Shown here: piece by piece, positions 35,890 to 49,300 of the stretch
How positions within the stretch are numbered: position 1 is the stretch's first letter
Layout: each line of letters begins with the position of its first letter
Assembly (NCBI RefSeq): GCF_029227915.1
Contig: NC_079884.1
Location: 30,444,001 to 30,508,000 of the forward strand
DNA length: 64,000 nucleotides
Origin: Hydractinia symbiolongicarpus
Lineage: Eukaryota; Cnidaria; Hydrozoa; Anthoathecata; Hydractiniidae
Direction of reading: 5' to 3'
The notes under the pieces: generated by a model
Databases searched by the model: none
Told to the model about the DNA's origin: nothing
Seen by the model: the letters and a program-made list of their open reading frames with translations, nothing else
Made by a program: the position numbers and the translations under genes

Positions 35890-38841
35890 CACAAAAAACC
35901 TGTCGAAATTTACGACACAGATCCACCGAACACTGCCTCAGATACTTTTGATTCAACATATGATATTTTCACTCTACGTCGCAGTAACATATGTAACTTG
36001 ATAGTCGGTCATTTGAACGTAAACTCGTTGCGAAACAAGTTCGAAGCAATTGATTAAACTTTCAAGCACAATATTGATGTTCTGCTTCTAACTGAAACGA
36101 AAATAGATGAATCGTTCACTGATGCTCAATTTAAGTTAGATAATTACGCAATTCTGAGGAAAGATAGAAATGGACATGGTGGCGGTATTTTACTCTATAT
36201 AAATGAAAATATTCCCTTCAAAGTGTTGCGAAAATATACTTTACCGGATGATATCGAAGTTTTAGTTGTCGAAATAAATCTTCGAAAACGCAAATGGCTT
36301 TTAATCGGTGCATATAAACCACCGTTACAAAAAAATTACTACTTTTTAACTCAAATCGCAAATGTATTGATTTCACATCTCAACTATCACGAAAACATCA
36401 TAATTATGGGTGATTTAAACATGGAAATAAGTGACACAGATTTCGATAACTTCATTTCAACATACGACCTCAATAGACTAATCAAATCACCAACCTGCTT
36501 TAAGTCAAGTACTTCGCCTTCTTGCATTGATCACATATTAACAAATCAACCAAATTTCTTTAAAAATAGTGTAACAATCGAAACTGGCATATCAGATTGG
36601 CATTTATTTGTTGGAAGTGTGATGAGAATGAACGTGATTAAAGGCGACCCAATTGTGAAACACTACAGAAATTACAACAAAATTGACTACTTTGATTTTG
36701 AAAGAACATTATCAATGAACTTTTTGAAATTACTTGAGAACAATTACGACTTTAACCAATTCAATTTATGCATCACGTCTACGCTAAACCATTTTGCACC
36801 ATTGAAAAAGAAAATACTAAGATTCAATAACGCACCTTTTATCACCAAGGAGCTTTGCAAAGCTATTATGCACAGATCCAAACTTCGTCGCATATATAAC
36901 AAATCACGATCAAAAGAAAATTGGTCCAACTTCACTAGACAGAGAAACTACTGTGTTTCCTTATTACGAAAAACCAGACGTTCGTATTTCAAGGGTTTAC
37001 GTATGACAAGCATTACTGATAATAAAAAGTTCTGGAAGTCTGTCAAGCCATTGTTTTCAAACGTTAGTTATAACACCAACAAAATTATCTTAATCGAGAA
37101 AGAAAAGATAGTCACCGACGAACAAAAATTATGCAAAATCTTCAATGAATATTACACCAACATCACGAAAAATTTACCAATCAAACCAAACGATGATACA
37201 CATACAGCAACCATTCACGATGCAATCCACTCGTATACTAATCACATCAGTATTTTGAAAATTCGTGAAAATGTGGGTTATGATGAAAAGTTCTATTTTT
37301 CGCTGGTTGAACAGCCTGATGTTCTCAAAGTCATCAAAGACATGGATGCAAAAAAATCTTCTGTTAGTGGTGATTTTCCAGTTTTTATGTTGAAAAAGTT
37401 TATTCATATCTTTGTTCCTATCCTCACTAATATTATAAATTTTTGTTTACAGTCTAATATTTTTCGTGATGATTTAAAACTTGCAGAGGTTATACCTGTT
37501 TTTAAGAAGGATGACTGTAATGATAAGGAGAACTATAGACCTGTTAGCTTGCTTCCCTGTTTATCAAAGGTTTTTGAAAGAATTATTCTTAATCAAATGC
37601 ACACTTTTATGCATGACAAACTCAGCCCTCATCTATCAGGCTTCAGAAAGGGTTATAATACACAATATGCTCTCATTCGAATGATTGAACAATGGAAAAG
37701 CACACTTGATAATAAGGGTGTAGTTGGAGCAGTGCTAATGGACCTTTCAAAAGCTTTTGATACTAACAACCATGATTTGCTTATTGCAAAGCTGCATGCC
37801 TATGGTTTTTCTGAATCTTCTTTATTATTTATTCACTCATACTTGAAAAATCGTTTTCAGAGAACCAGAATAAATTCTTCTTTTAGCGAATGGCTTCCTC
37901 TTCAAGTTGGAGTTCCACAAGGATCAATCTTAGGACCTCCTTTCTTCAATTATTCTATAAACGATTTATTCTGGTTCATTATTTAATCATCCCTTTGTAA
38001 CTTTGCAGATGATAACACCTTATATGCTTGTGAAAATTCATTAGAAGATGTAAAACAAACACTGCTTACTAATTTGGTCATAGTTAATAATTGGTTTTAT
38101 GAAAATTACTTAGCAATAAATTTGAAAAAGTATCAATATATTGTATTAGGTCATCACGATGAAAGTTTGATATTTAACCATTTGAAAATTGCGTGTAAAT
38201 CGTCTGTAGTGCTTCTTGGTGTTACGATTGACTCGAGACTAAACTTTCATTCGCATGTCAAAAACATCTGTAATAAGGCTAGTAGGAAACTCAACGTGCT
38301 TCAAAGGATATCTTCCTTTTTGACACCCAAGATGAAGCGTTTTCTCTTCAATTCATTTATTTTGTCTCAGTTTTCTTACTGTCCCTTAGTATGGATGTTT
38401 TGTGGAAAAGTTGCGAATAATCGAATCAATCGTATTCATGAACGTTGTCTAAGAATCATACAGGACGATATAAATGGCAGTTACGATGAACTTTTATCTT
38501 TATGTAATGTTAAAAATATTCACATCATCAATTTACAGAATTTAATGAAAGAGGTTTACAAATTTTTAAATGGATTGTCACCTCTATATATGAACGAGAG
38601 ATTTTCTGTTAGGGAAAACAAATACAACCTTCGTTGCTTTAATTTGATCAGGCGACCAACTTGTCGGACAACGTACTATGGCTTAAATACTTTATCAAAT
38701 ATTGCAGGGAAGCTATGGATATCTGTGCCTGACGCTACAAAGAATGCTCCTTCTCTCGAAGCCTTCCGTAGCTCAATAAAATTTTGGGAAGGTGATGTTT
38801 GCACCTGTAAAATATGCATGGATATACCATACATATTTTAA
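35890..38841 (+). pseudogene. Retrotransposon ORF2 (endonuclease-reverse transcriptase), two in-frame stops (copy A)
   Basis: 983 codons plus a TAA stop, in the same frame as ORF1, interrupted by TAA at 36055-36057 and 37984-37986. In the family, ORF2 nicks target DNA and primes reverse transcription there. Numbered from the codon after the ORF1 TGA: endonuclease GHLNVNSLR (about 40-48), TETK with catalytic Glu69, GDLN (174-177), SCIDHILTN and SDWH. Reverse transcriptase has ENYRPVSLL, DLSKAFD with catalytic Asp618, GVPQGSILGP (674 on), FADD (705-708, Phe for the usual Tyr) and LGVTIDSRLNF, followed by a C-terminal region. The first TAA falls early in the endonuclease; the second separates GVPQG from FADD. 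No frameshift is seen. There is no in-frame ATG until codon 173, so translation would need readthrough or a non-ATG start. Not functional as it stands. Confidence 0.9.
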
Positions 38842-38980
38842 CTCTACTTATTTATTTATTTATTTTTCTTATTTTTTATCGCTGTTTGCCTTGTTTTACG
38901 TTTTGTTGTCGATTTAAATTAGTTATTTAAATACTATTGTATCTATCGACGTTAAATAAAGAGAAAATCAAAATCAAAAT
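38842..38980 (+). other. Retrotransposon 3' untranslated region and AAAATC tail (copy A)
   Basis: Opens with a short TTTA microsatellite (about 38848-38868), followed by T-rich sequence, an AATAAA at 38955-38960, and about three AAAATC units (38964 to the junction). The last unit shares a C with the satellite flank, so the end is certain only to 1 bp. Tandem short 3' repeats of this kind are typical of several non-LTR clades that do not use poly(A). Confidence 0.8.
38955..38960 (+). promoter_or_regulatory. AATAAA polyadenylation signal (copy A)
   Basis: A canonical AATAAA hexamer lies 114 bp after the ORF2 stop and about 20 bp before the element's 3' end, the usual spacing to a cleavage site. 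Confidence 0.55.
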
Positions 38981-41329
38981 CCCGTAAACCCCGGACTCGG
39001 CCCGTATAGTCAAAAGTATACAAAAAAAGTACCCAGGGAGTAAACTCATTTCCCGAACGATTTTTTAAATTATTATTTCACCACTAAAACCCATGAGACT
39101 TGTAGTTTTTAAAAATGTTTTCATTTTTGATGAGACGCTGAATAAAGGAAGTTTAATCGCCGGTAAACGAAAACCCGCGATTTCCCGTAAATCCCGGACT
39201 CAGCCCGTATAGTCAAAAGTATACAAAGAAAGTACCCAGGGAGTAAACTCATTTCCCGAACGATTTTTTAAATTACTTTTTCACCACTAAAACGTAAGAG
39301 ACTTGTAGTTTTCAGAAATGTTTTCATTTTTGATGAGACATTTAATGAAGGTGGTTTAATCGCCGGTAAACGAAAACCCGCGATTTCCCGTAAATCCCGG
39401 GCTTGGCTCGTATAGTCGAATGTATACAAAGAAAGTACCCAGGGAGTAAACTCATTTCCCGAACGATTTTTGAAATTATTTTTTCACCACTAAAACGCAT
39501 GAGACTTGTAGTTTTCAAAAATGTTTTCATTTTTGATGAGACGCTAAATGAAAGGGGTTTAATCGCCGGCAAAGAAAACCCGCGATTTCCCGTAAATCCC
39601 GGGCTTGGCCCGTATAGTCGAATGTATACAAAGAAAGTACCCAGGGAGTAAACTCATTTCCCAAACGATTTTTTAAATTATTATGTCACCACTAAAACGC
39701 ATTAAACTTGTAGTTTTCAAAAGTGTTTTCATTTTTGATGAGACGCTGAATAAAAGAGGTTTAATCGCCGGCAAACGAAAACCCGCGATTTCCCGTAAAT
39801 CCCGGACTCGGCCCGTATAGTCAAAAGTATACAAAGAAAGTACCCAGGGAGTAAACTCATTTCCCGAACGATTTTTAAAATTATTTTTTCACCACTAAAA
39901 CGTATGAGACTTGTAGTTTTCAGAAATGTTTTCATTTTTGATGAGAGGCTTAATGAATGTGGTTTAATCGCCGGCAAACGAAAACCCGCGATTTTCCGTA
40001 AATCCCGGGCTTGGCCCGTATAGTCGAATGTATACAAAAAAAGTATCCTGTGAGTAAACTCATTTCCAAAACGATTTTTTAAATTGTCTTTTCACCACTA
40101 AAACGCATGAGACTTGTAGTTTTTAAAAATGTTTTCATTTTTGATGAGATGCTAAATGAAAGGGGTTTAATCGCCGGCAAACGAAAACCCGCGATTTCCC
40201 GTAAATCCCGGGCTTGGCCCGTATAGTCGAATGTATGCAAAGAAAGTACCCAGGGAGTAAACTCATTTCCCAAACGATTTTTTAAATTATTTTGTCACCA
40301 CTAAAACGCATGAGACTTGTAGTTTTCAAAAGTGTTTTCATTTTTGATGAGACGCTGAATAAAAGAGGTTTAATCGCCGGCAAACGAAAACCCGCAATTT
40401 CCCGTAAATCCCGGACTCGGCCCGTATAGTCAAAAGTATACAAAGAAAGTACCCAGGGAGTAAACTCATTTCCCGAACGATTTTTAAAATTATTATTTCA
40501 CTACTAAAGCCCATGAGACTTGTAGTTTTTAAAAATGTTTTCATTTTTGATGAGACGCTGAATAAAGGAAGTTTAATCGCCGGTAAACAAAAACCCGCAA
40601 TTTCCCGTAAATCCCCGACTCAGCCCGTATAGTCAAAAGAATACAAAGAAAGTACCCAGGGAGTAATCTCATTTCCCGAACGATTTTTTAATTTATTTTT
40701 TCACCACTAAAACGTATGAGACTTGTAGTTTTCAGAAATGTTTTCATTTTTGATGAGACATTTAATGAAAGTGGTTTAATCGCCGGCAAACGAAAACCCG
40801 CGATTTCCCGTAAATCCCGGACTCAGCCCGTATAGTCAAAAGAATACAAAGAAAGTACCCAGGGAGTTATCTCATTTCCCGAACGATTTTTTAAATTATT
40901 TTTTCACCACTAAAACGTATGAGACTTGTAGTTTTCAGAAATGTTTTCATTTTTGATGAGACATTTAATGAAAGTGGTTTAATCGCCGGCAAACGAAAAC
41001 CCGCGATTTCCCGTAAATCCCGGGCTTGGCTCGTATAGTCGAATGTATACAAAGAAAGTACCCAGGGAGTAAACTCATTTCCCGAACGATTTTTTAAATT
41101 ATTTTTTCACCACTAAAACGCATGAGACTTGTAGTTTTCAAAAATGTTTTCATTTTTGATGAGACGCTTAATGAAAGGGGTTTAATCGCCGGCAAACGAA
41201 AACCCGCGATTTCCCGTAAATCCCGGACTCGGCCCGTATAGTCAACAGTATACAAAGAAAGTACCCAGGAAGTAAACTCATTTCCCGAACGATTTTTAAA
41301 ATTATTTTTTCACCACTAAAACGTATGAG

Positions 41330-43310
41330 ACTTGTAGTTTTCAGAAATGTTTTCATTTTTGATGAGAGGCTTAATGAATGTGGTTTAATCGCCGGCAAAC
41401 GAAAACCCGCCATTTCCCGTAAACCCCGTACTCGGCCCGTATAGTCAAAAGTATACAAAGAAAGTACCCAGGGAGTAAACTCATTTCCCGAACGATTTTT
41501 TAAATTAATATTTCACCACTAAAACCCATGAGACTTGCAGTTTTTAAAAATGTTTTCATTTTTGATGAGACGCTAAATAAAGGAAGTTTAATCGCCTGTA
41601 AACGAAAACTCGCGATTTCCCGTAAATCCTGGACTCAGCCCGTATAGTCAAAATTATACAAAGAAAGTACCCAGGGAGTAAACTCATTTCCCGAACGATT
41701 TTTTAAATTATTTTTTCACCACTAAAACGTAAGAGACTTGTAGTTTTCAGAAATGTTTTCATTTTTGATGAGACATTTAATGAAAGTGGTTTAATCGCCG
41801 GCAAACGAAAACCCGCGATTTCCCGTAAATCCCGGGCTTGGCTCGTATAGTTGAATGTATACAAAGAAAGTACCCAGGGAGTAAACTCATTTCCCGAACG
41901 ATTTTTTAAATTATTTTTTCACCACTAAAACGCATGAGACTTGTAGTTTTCAAAAATGTTTTCATTTTTGATGAGACGCTAAATGAAAGGGGTTTAATCG
42001 CCGGCAAAGAAAACCCGCGATTTCCCGTAAATCCCGGGCTTGGCCCGTATAGTCGAATGTATACAAAGAAAGTACCCAGGGAGTAAACTCATTTCCCAAA
42101 CGATTTTTTAAATTATTATGTCACCACTAAAACGCATGAGACTTGTAGTTTTCAAAAGCGTTTTCATTTTTGATGAGACGTTGAATAAAAGAGGTTTAAT
42201 CGCCGGCAAACGAAAACCCGCAATTTCCCGTAAATCCCGGACTCGGCCCGTATAGTCAAAAGTATACAAAGAAAGTACCCAGGGAGTAAACTCATTTCCC
42301 GAACGATTTTTTAAATTATCTTTTCACCACTAAAATGTATGAGACTTGTAGTTTTCAGAAATGTTTTCATTTTTGATGAGAGGCTTAATGAATGTGGTTT
42401 AATCGCCGGCAAACGAAAACCCGCGATTTTCCGTAAATCCCGGGCTTGGCCCGTATAGTCGAATGTATACAAAGAAAGTACCCAGGGAGTAAACTCATTT
42501 CCCGAACGATTTTTTAAATTATTATTTTACCACTAAAACCCATGAGACATGTAGTTTTTAAAAATGTTTTCATTTTTGATGACACGCTGAATAAAGGAAG
42601 TTTAATCGCCGGTAAACGAAAACCCGCGATTTCCCGTAAATCCCGGACTCAGCCCGTATAGTCAAAAGTATACAAAGAAAGTACCCAGGGAGTAAACTCA
42701 TTTCCCGAACGATTTTTTAAATTAATTTTTCACCACTAAAACGTATGAGACTTGTAGTTTTCAGAAATGTTTTCATTTTTGATGAGAGGCTTAATGAATG
42801 TGGTTTAATCGCCGGCAAACGAAAACCCGCCATTTCCCGTAAACCCCGTACTCGGCCCGTATAGTCAAAAGTATACAAAGAAAGTACCCAGGGAGTAAAC
42901 TCATTTCCCGAACGATTTTTAAAATTAATATTTCACCACTAAAACCCATGAGACTTGTAGTTTTTAAAAATGTTTTCATTTTTGATGAGACGCTGAATAA
43001 AGGAAGTTTAATCGCCGGTAAACGAAAACCCGCGATTTCCCGTAAATCCTGGACTCAGCCCGTATAGTCAAAAGTATACAAAGAAAGTACCCAGGGAGTA
43101 AACTCATTTCCCGAACGATTTTTTAAATTATTTTTTCACCACTAAAACGTAAGAGACTTGTAGTTTTCAGAAATGTTTTCATTTTTGATGAGACATTTAA
43201 TGAAAGTGGTTTAATCGCCGGCAAACGAAAACCCGCGATTTCCCGTAAATCCCGGGCTTGGCTCGTATAGTTGAATGTATACAAAGAAAGTACCCAGGGA
43301 GTAAACACAT
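41330..43310 (-). repeat. 7-monomer-period duplication (1420 bp) at the super-repeat boundary
   Basis: About 550 bp around 41330-41900 recurs at about 42760-43310. ACCCCGTACTCGG follows equivalent points 41401 and 42821, AATCCTGGACTC is shared, and TATAGTTGAATG places TTGAATG at 41851 and 43271, all 1420 bp apart. This is next to where collinearity of the two super-repeats ends, so it may mark an exchange point. Confidence 0.7.
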
Positions 43311-46300
43311 TTCCCGAACGATTTTTTAAATTATTATTTCACCACTAAAACCCATGAGACTTGTAGTTTTTAAAAATGTTTTCATTTTTGATGAGACGCT
43401 GAATAAAGGAAGTTTAATCGCCGGTAAACAAAAACCCGCGATTTCCCGTAAATCCCGGACTCAGCCCGTATAGTCAAAAGTATACAAAGAAAGTACCCAG
43501 GGAGTAAACCCATTTCCCGAACGATTTTTTAAATTATTTTTTCACCACTAAAACGTATGAGACTTGTAGTTTTCAGAAATGTTTTCATTTTTGATGAGAC
43601 ATTTAATGAAAATGGTTTAATCGCCGGCAAACGAAAACCTGCGATTTCCTGTAAATCCCGGGCTTGGCTCGTATAGTCGAATGTATACAAAGAAAGTACC
43701 CAGGGAGTAAACTCATTTCCCAAACGATTTTTTAAATTATTTTTTCACCACTAAAACGCATGAGACTTGTAGTTTTCAAAAATGTTTTCATTTTTGATGA
43801 GACGCTAAATGAAAGGGGTTTAATCGCCGGCAAAGAAAACCCGCGATTTCCCGTAAATCCCGGGCTTGGCCCGTATAGTCGAATGTATACAAAGAAAGTA
43901 CCCAGGGAGTAAACTCATTTCCCAAACGATTTTTTAAATTATATTTTCACCACTAAAACGCATGAGACTTGTAGTTTTTAAAAATGTTTTCATTTTTGAT
44001 GAGACGCTGAATAAAAGAAGTTTATTCGACGGCAAACGAAAACCCGCCATTTCCCGTAAACCCCGGACTCGGCCCGTATAGTCAAAAGTATACAAAGAAA
44101 GTACCCAGGGAGTAAACTCATTTCCCGAACGATTTTTTAAATTATTATTTCACCACTAAAACCCATGAGACTTGTAGTTTTTAAAAATGTTTTCATTTTT
44201 GATGAGACGCTGAATAAAGGAAGTTTAATCGCCGGTAAACAAAAACCCGCGATTTCCCGTAAATCCCGGACTCAGCCCGTATAGTCAAAAGTATACAAAG
44301 AAAGTACCCAGGGAGTAAACTCATTTCCCGAACGATTTTTTAAATTATTTTTTCACCACTAAAACGTATGAGACTTGTAGTTTTCAGAAATGTTTTCATT
44401 TTTGATGAGACATTTAATGAAAATGGTTTAATCGCCGGCAAACTAAAACCTGCGATTTCCCGTAAATCCCGGGCTTGGCTCGTATAGTCGAATGTATACA
44501 AAGAAAGTACCCAGGGAGTAAACTCATTTCCCGAACGATTTTTTAAATTATATTTTCACCACTAAAACGCATGAGACTTGTAGTTTTCAAAAATGTTTTC
44601 ATTTTTGATGAGACGCTAAATGAAAGGGGTTTAATCGCCGGCAAAGAAAACCCGCGATTTCCCGTAAATCCCGGGCTTGGCCCGTATAGTCGAATGTATA
44701 CAAAGAAAGTACCCAGGGAGTAAACTCATTTCCCAAACGATTTTTTAAATTATTATGTCACCACTAAAACGCATGAGACTTGTAGTATTCAAAAGTGTTT
44801 TCATTTTTGATGAGACGCTGAATAAAAGAGGTTTAATCGCCGGCAAACGAAAACCCGCGATTTCCCGTAAATCCCGGACTCGGCCCGTATAGTCAAAAGT
44901 ATACAAAGAAAGTACCCAGGGAGTAAACTCATTTCCCGAACGATTTTTTAAATTATTTTTTCACCACTAAAACGTATGAGACTTGTAGTTTTTAGAAATG
45001 TTTTCATTTTTGATGAGAGGCTTAATGAATGTGGTTTAATCGCCGGGAAACGAAAACCCGCGATTTCCCGTAAACCCCGGACTCGGCCCGTATAGTCAAA
45101 AGTATACAAAGAAAGTACCCAGGAAGTAAACTCATTTCCCGAACGATTTTTAAAATTATTATTTCACCACTAAAACCCATGAGACTTGTAGTTTTTAAAA
45201 ATGTTTTCATTTTTGATGAGACGCTGAATAAAGGAAGTTTAATCGCCGGTAAACAAAAACCCGCGATTTCCCGTAAATCCCGGGCTTGGCTCGTATAGTC
45301 GAATGTATACAAAGAAAGTACCCAGGGAGTAAACTCATTTCCCGAACGATTTTTTAAATTATTTTTTCACCACTAAAACGCATGAGACTTGTAGTTTTCA
45401 AAAATGTTATCATTTTTGATGAGACATTTAATGAAAGTGGTTTAATCGCCGGCAAACGAAAACCCGCGATTTCCCGTAAATCCCGGGCTTGGCTCGTATA
45501 GTCGAATGTATACAAAGAAAGTACCCAGGGAGTAAACTCATTTCCCGAACGATTTTTTAAATTATTTTTTCACCACTAAAACGCATGAGACTTGTAGTTT
45601 TCAAAAATGTTATCATTTTTGATGAGACGCTAAATGAAAGGGGTTTAATCGCCGGCAAAGAAAACCCGCGATTTCCCGTAAATCCCGGGCTTGGCCCGTA
45701 TAGTTGAATGTATACAAAGAAAGTACCCAGGGAGTAAACTCATTTCCCAAACGATTTTTTAAATTATTATGTCACCACTAAAACGCATGAGACTTGTAGT
45801 TTTCAAAATTGTTTTCATTTTTGATGAGACGCTGAGTAAAAGAGGTTTAATCGCCGGCAAACGAAAACCCGCGATTTCCCGTAAATCCCGGACTCGGCCC
45901 GTATAGTCAAAAGTATACAAAGAAAGTACCCAGGGAGTAAACTCATTTCCCGAACGATTTTTTAAATTATTCTTTCACCACTAAAACGTATGAGACTTGT
46001 AGTTTTCAGAAATGTTTTCATTTTTGATGAGAGGCTTAATGAATGTGGTTTAATCGCCGGCAAACGAAAACCCGCGATTTTCCGTAAATCCCGGGCTTGG
46101 CCCGTATAGTCGAATGTATACAAAGAAAGTCCCCTGTGAGTAAACTCACTTCCAAAATGATTTTTTAAATTATCTTTTCACCACTAAAACGCATGAGACT
46201 TGTAGTTTTTAAAAATGTTTTCATTTTTGATGAGACGCTGAATAAAAGAAGTTTAATCGACGGCAAACGAAAACCCGCCATTTCCCGTAAACCCCGGACA

Positions 46301-49300
46301 CGGCCCGTATAGTCAAAAGTATACAAAGAAAGTACCCAGGGAGTAAACTCATTTCCCAAACGATTTTTTAAACTATTATTTCACCACTAAAACCCATGAG
46401 ACATGTAGTTTTTAAAAATGTTTTCATTTTTGATGAGACACTGAATAAAGGAAGTTTAATCGCCGGTAAACGAAAACCCGCGATTTCCGGTAAATCCCAG
46501 ACTCAGCCCGTATAGTCAAAAGTATACAAAGAAAGTACCCAGGGAGTAAACTCATTTCCCGAACGATTTTTTAAATTAATTTTTCACCACTAAAACGTAT
46601 GAGACTTGTAGTTTTCAGAAATGTTTTCATTTTTGATGAGACATTTAATGAAAGTGGTTTAATCGCCGGCAAACGAAAACCCGCGATTTCCCGTAAATCC
46701 CGGGCTTGGCTCGTATCGTCGAATGTATACAAAGAAAGTACCCAGGGAGTAAACTCATTTCCCGAACGATTTTTTAAATTATTTTTTCACCACTAAAACG
46801 CATGAGATTTGTAGTTTTTAAAAATGTTTTCATTTTTGATGAGACGCTAAATGAAAGGCGTTTAATCGCCGGCAAACGAAAACCCGCGATTTCCCGTAAA
46901 TCCCGGACTCAGCCCGTATAGTCAAAAGAATACAAAGAAAGTACCCAGGGAGTTATCTCATTTCCCGAACGATTTTTTAAATTATTTTTTCACCACTAAA
47001 ACGTAGGAGACTTGTAGTTTTTAGAAATGTTTTCATTTTTGATGAGACATTTAATGAAAGTGGTTTAATCGCCGGCAAACGAAAACCCGCGATTTCCCGT
47101 AAATCCCGGACTCAGCCCGTATAGTCAAAAGAATACAAAGAAAGTACCCAGGGAGTTATCTCATTTCCCGAACGATTTTTTAAATTATTTTTTCACCACT
47201 AAAACGTATGAGACTTGTAGTTTTCAGAAATGTTTTCATTTTTGATGAGACATTTAATGAAAGTGGTTTAATCGCCGGCAAACGAAAACCCGCGATTTCC
47301 CGTAAATCCCGGGCTTGGCTCGTATAGTCGAATGTATACAAAGAAAGTACCCAGGGAGTAAACTTATTTCCCGAACGATTTTTTAAATTATTATTTCACC
47401 ACTAAAACCCATGAGACATGTAGTTTTTAAAAATGTTTTCATTTTTGATGAGACGCTGAATAAAGGAAGTTTAATCGCCGGTAAACGAAAACCCGCGATT
47501 TCCCGTAAATCCCGGACTCAGCCCGTATAGTCAAAAGTATACAAAGAAAGTACCCAGGGAGTAAACTCATTTCCCGAACGATTTTTTAAATTAATTTTTC
47601 ACCACTAAAACGTATGAGACTTGTAGTTTTCAGAAATGTTTTCATTTTTGATGAGACATTTAATGAAAGTGGTTTAATCGCCGGCAAACGAAAACCCGCG
47701 ATTTCCCGTAAATCCCGGGCTTGGCTCGTATAGTCGAATGTATACAAAGAAAGTACCCAGGGAGTAAACTCATTTCCCGAACGATTTTTTAAATTATTTT
47801 TTCACCACTAAAACGCATGAGATTTGTAGTTTTTAAAAATGTTTTCATTTTTGATGAGACGCTAAATGAAAGGGGTTTAATCGCCGGCAAACGAAAACCC
47901 GCGATTTCCCGTAAATCCCGGACTCAGCCCGTATAGTCAAAAGAATACAAAGAAAGTACCCAGGGAGTTATCTCATTTCCCGAACGATTTTTTAAATTAT
48001 TTTTTCACCACTAAAACGTATGAGACTTGTGGTTTTCAGAAATGTTTTCATTTTTGTTGAGACATTTAATGAAAGTGGTTTAATCGCCGGCAAACGAAAA
48101 CCCGCGATTTCCCGTAAATCCCGGACTCAGCCCGTATAGTCAAAAGAATACAAAGAAAGTACCCAGGGAGTTATCTCATTTCCCGAACGATTTTTTAAAT
48201 TATTTTTTCACCACTAAAACGTATGAGACTTGTAGTTTTCAGAAATGTTTTCATTTTTGATGAGACATTTAATGAAAGTGGTTTAATCGCCGGCAAACGA
48301 AAACCCGCGATTTCCCGTAAATCCCGGGCTTGGCTGGTATAGTCGAATGTATACAAAGAAAGTACCCAGGGAGTAAACTCATTTCCCGAACGATTTTTTA
48401 AATTATTTTTTCACCACTAAAACGCATGAGACTTGTAGTTTTTCAAAGATGTTTTCATTTTTGATGAGACGCCTAATGAAAGGGGTTTAATCGCCGGCAA
48501 ACGAAAACCCGCGATTTCCCGTAAATCCCGGACTCGACCCGTATAGTCAACAGTATACAAAGAAAGTACCCAGGAAGTAAACTCATTTCCCGAACGATTT
48601 TTAAAATTATTTTTTCACCACTAAAACGTATGAGACTTGTAGTTTTCAGAAATGTTTTCATTTTTGATGAGAGGCTTAATGAATGTGGTTTAATCGCCGG
48701 CAAACGAAAACCCGCCATTTCCCGTAAACCCCGGACTCGGCCCGTATAGTCAAAAGTATACAAAGAAAGTACCCAGGGAGTAAACTCATTTCCCGAACGA
48801 TTTTTTAAATTATTATTTCACCACTAAATCCCATGTGGCTTGTAGTTTTTAAAAATGTTTTCATTTTTGATGAGACGCTGAATAAAGGAAGTTTAATCGC
48901 CGGTAAACGAAAACCCGCGATTTCCCGTAAATCCCGGACTCAGCCCGTATAGTCAAAAGTATACAAAGAAAGTACCCAGGGAGTAAACGCATTTCCCGAA
49001 CGATTTTTTAAATTATTTTTTCACCACTCAAACGTATGAGACTTGTAGTTTTCAGAAATGTTTTCATTTTTGATGAGACATTTAATGAAAGTGGTTTAAT
49101 CGCCGACAAACGAAAACCCGCGATTTCCCGTAAATCCCGGGCTTGGCTCGTAAAGTCGAATGTATACAAAGAAAGTACCCAGGGAGTAAACTCATTTCCC
49201 GAACGATTTTTTAAATTATTTTTTCACCACTAAAACGCATGAGACTTGTAGTTTTCAAAAATGTTTTCATTTTTGATGAGACGCTAAATGAAAGGGGTTT

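Larger units (their letters stand above)
34777..38980 (+). mobile_element. CR1-group-like non-LTR retrotransposon, copy A (4204 bp)
   Basis: An element unrelated to the satellite, bounded by satellite on both sides. It has a 30-bp leader, ORF1 (esterase type), ORF2 (APE-type endonuclease plus reverse transcriptase), a 139-bp 3' untranslated region with an AATAAA, and a 3' end of about three AAAATC units in place of a poly(A) tail. There are no long terminal repeats and no visible RNase H domain. Short 3' tandem repeats, an esterase ORF1 and an ORF2 just under 1000 codons fit the CR1/L2 group; I cannot place the exact clade. It lies opposite to the satellite's own orientation here. The very short leader suggests it may be slightly 5'-truncated. 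Both ORF2 stops are shared with copy B. Confidence 0.92.
23460..41835. repeat. Super-repeat of about 20-21 kb, copy 1
   Basis: A long collinear segment that recurs about 20-21 kb downstream. It comprises about 11.3 kb of satellite, the retrotransposon and about 2.9 kb of satellite. Matching anchors (copy 1/copy 2, offset): 23882/43921 (20039); 25591/45022 (19431); 28434/48473 (20039); 29172/49413 (20241); 34777/55827 (21050); 41168/62421 (21253). The offset changes are all close to multiples of 203 bp, which means whole monomers were gained or lost after duplication. The left edge is fuzzy because the region before about 23.5 kb is mosaic. Confidence 0.8.

Noticed and set aside
36223-36225. 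ORF2 start at 36223
   Set aside because: The codon there is GTG in the middle of the endonuclease domain; homologous sequence continues upstream in the same frame to at least 35998.
36055-37986. A reassigned genetic code (TAA as glutamine) that would make ORF2 intact
   Set aside because: ORF2 itself ends at a TAA at the expected length, and two stops in a dead-looking repeat copy are explained more simply by mutation.
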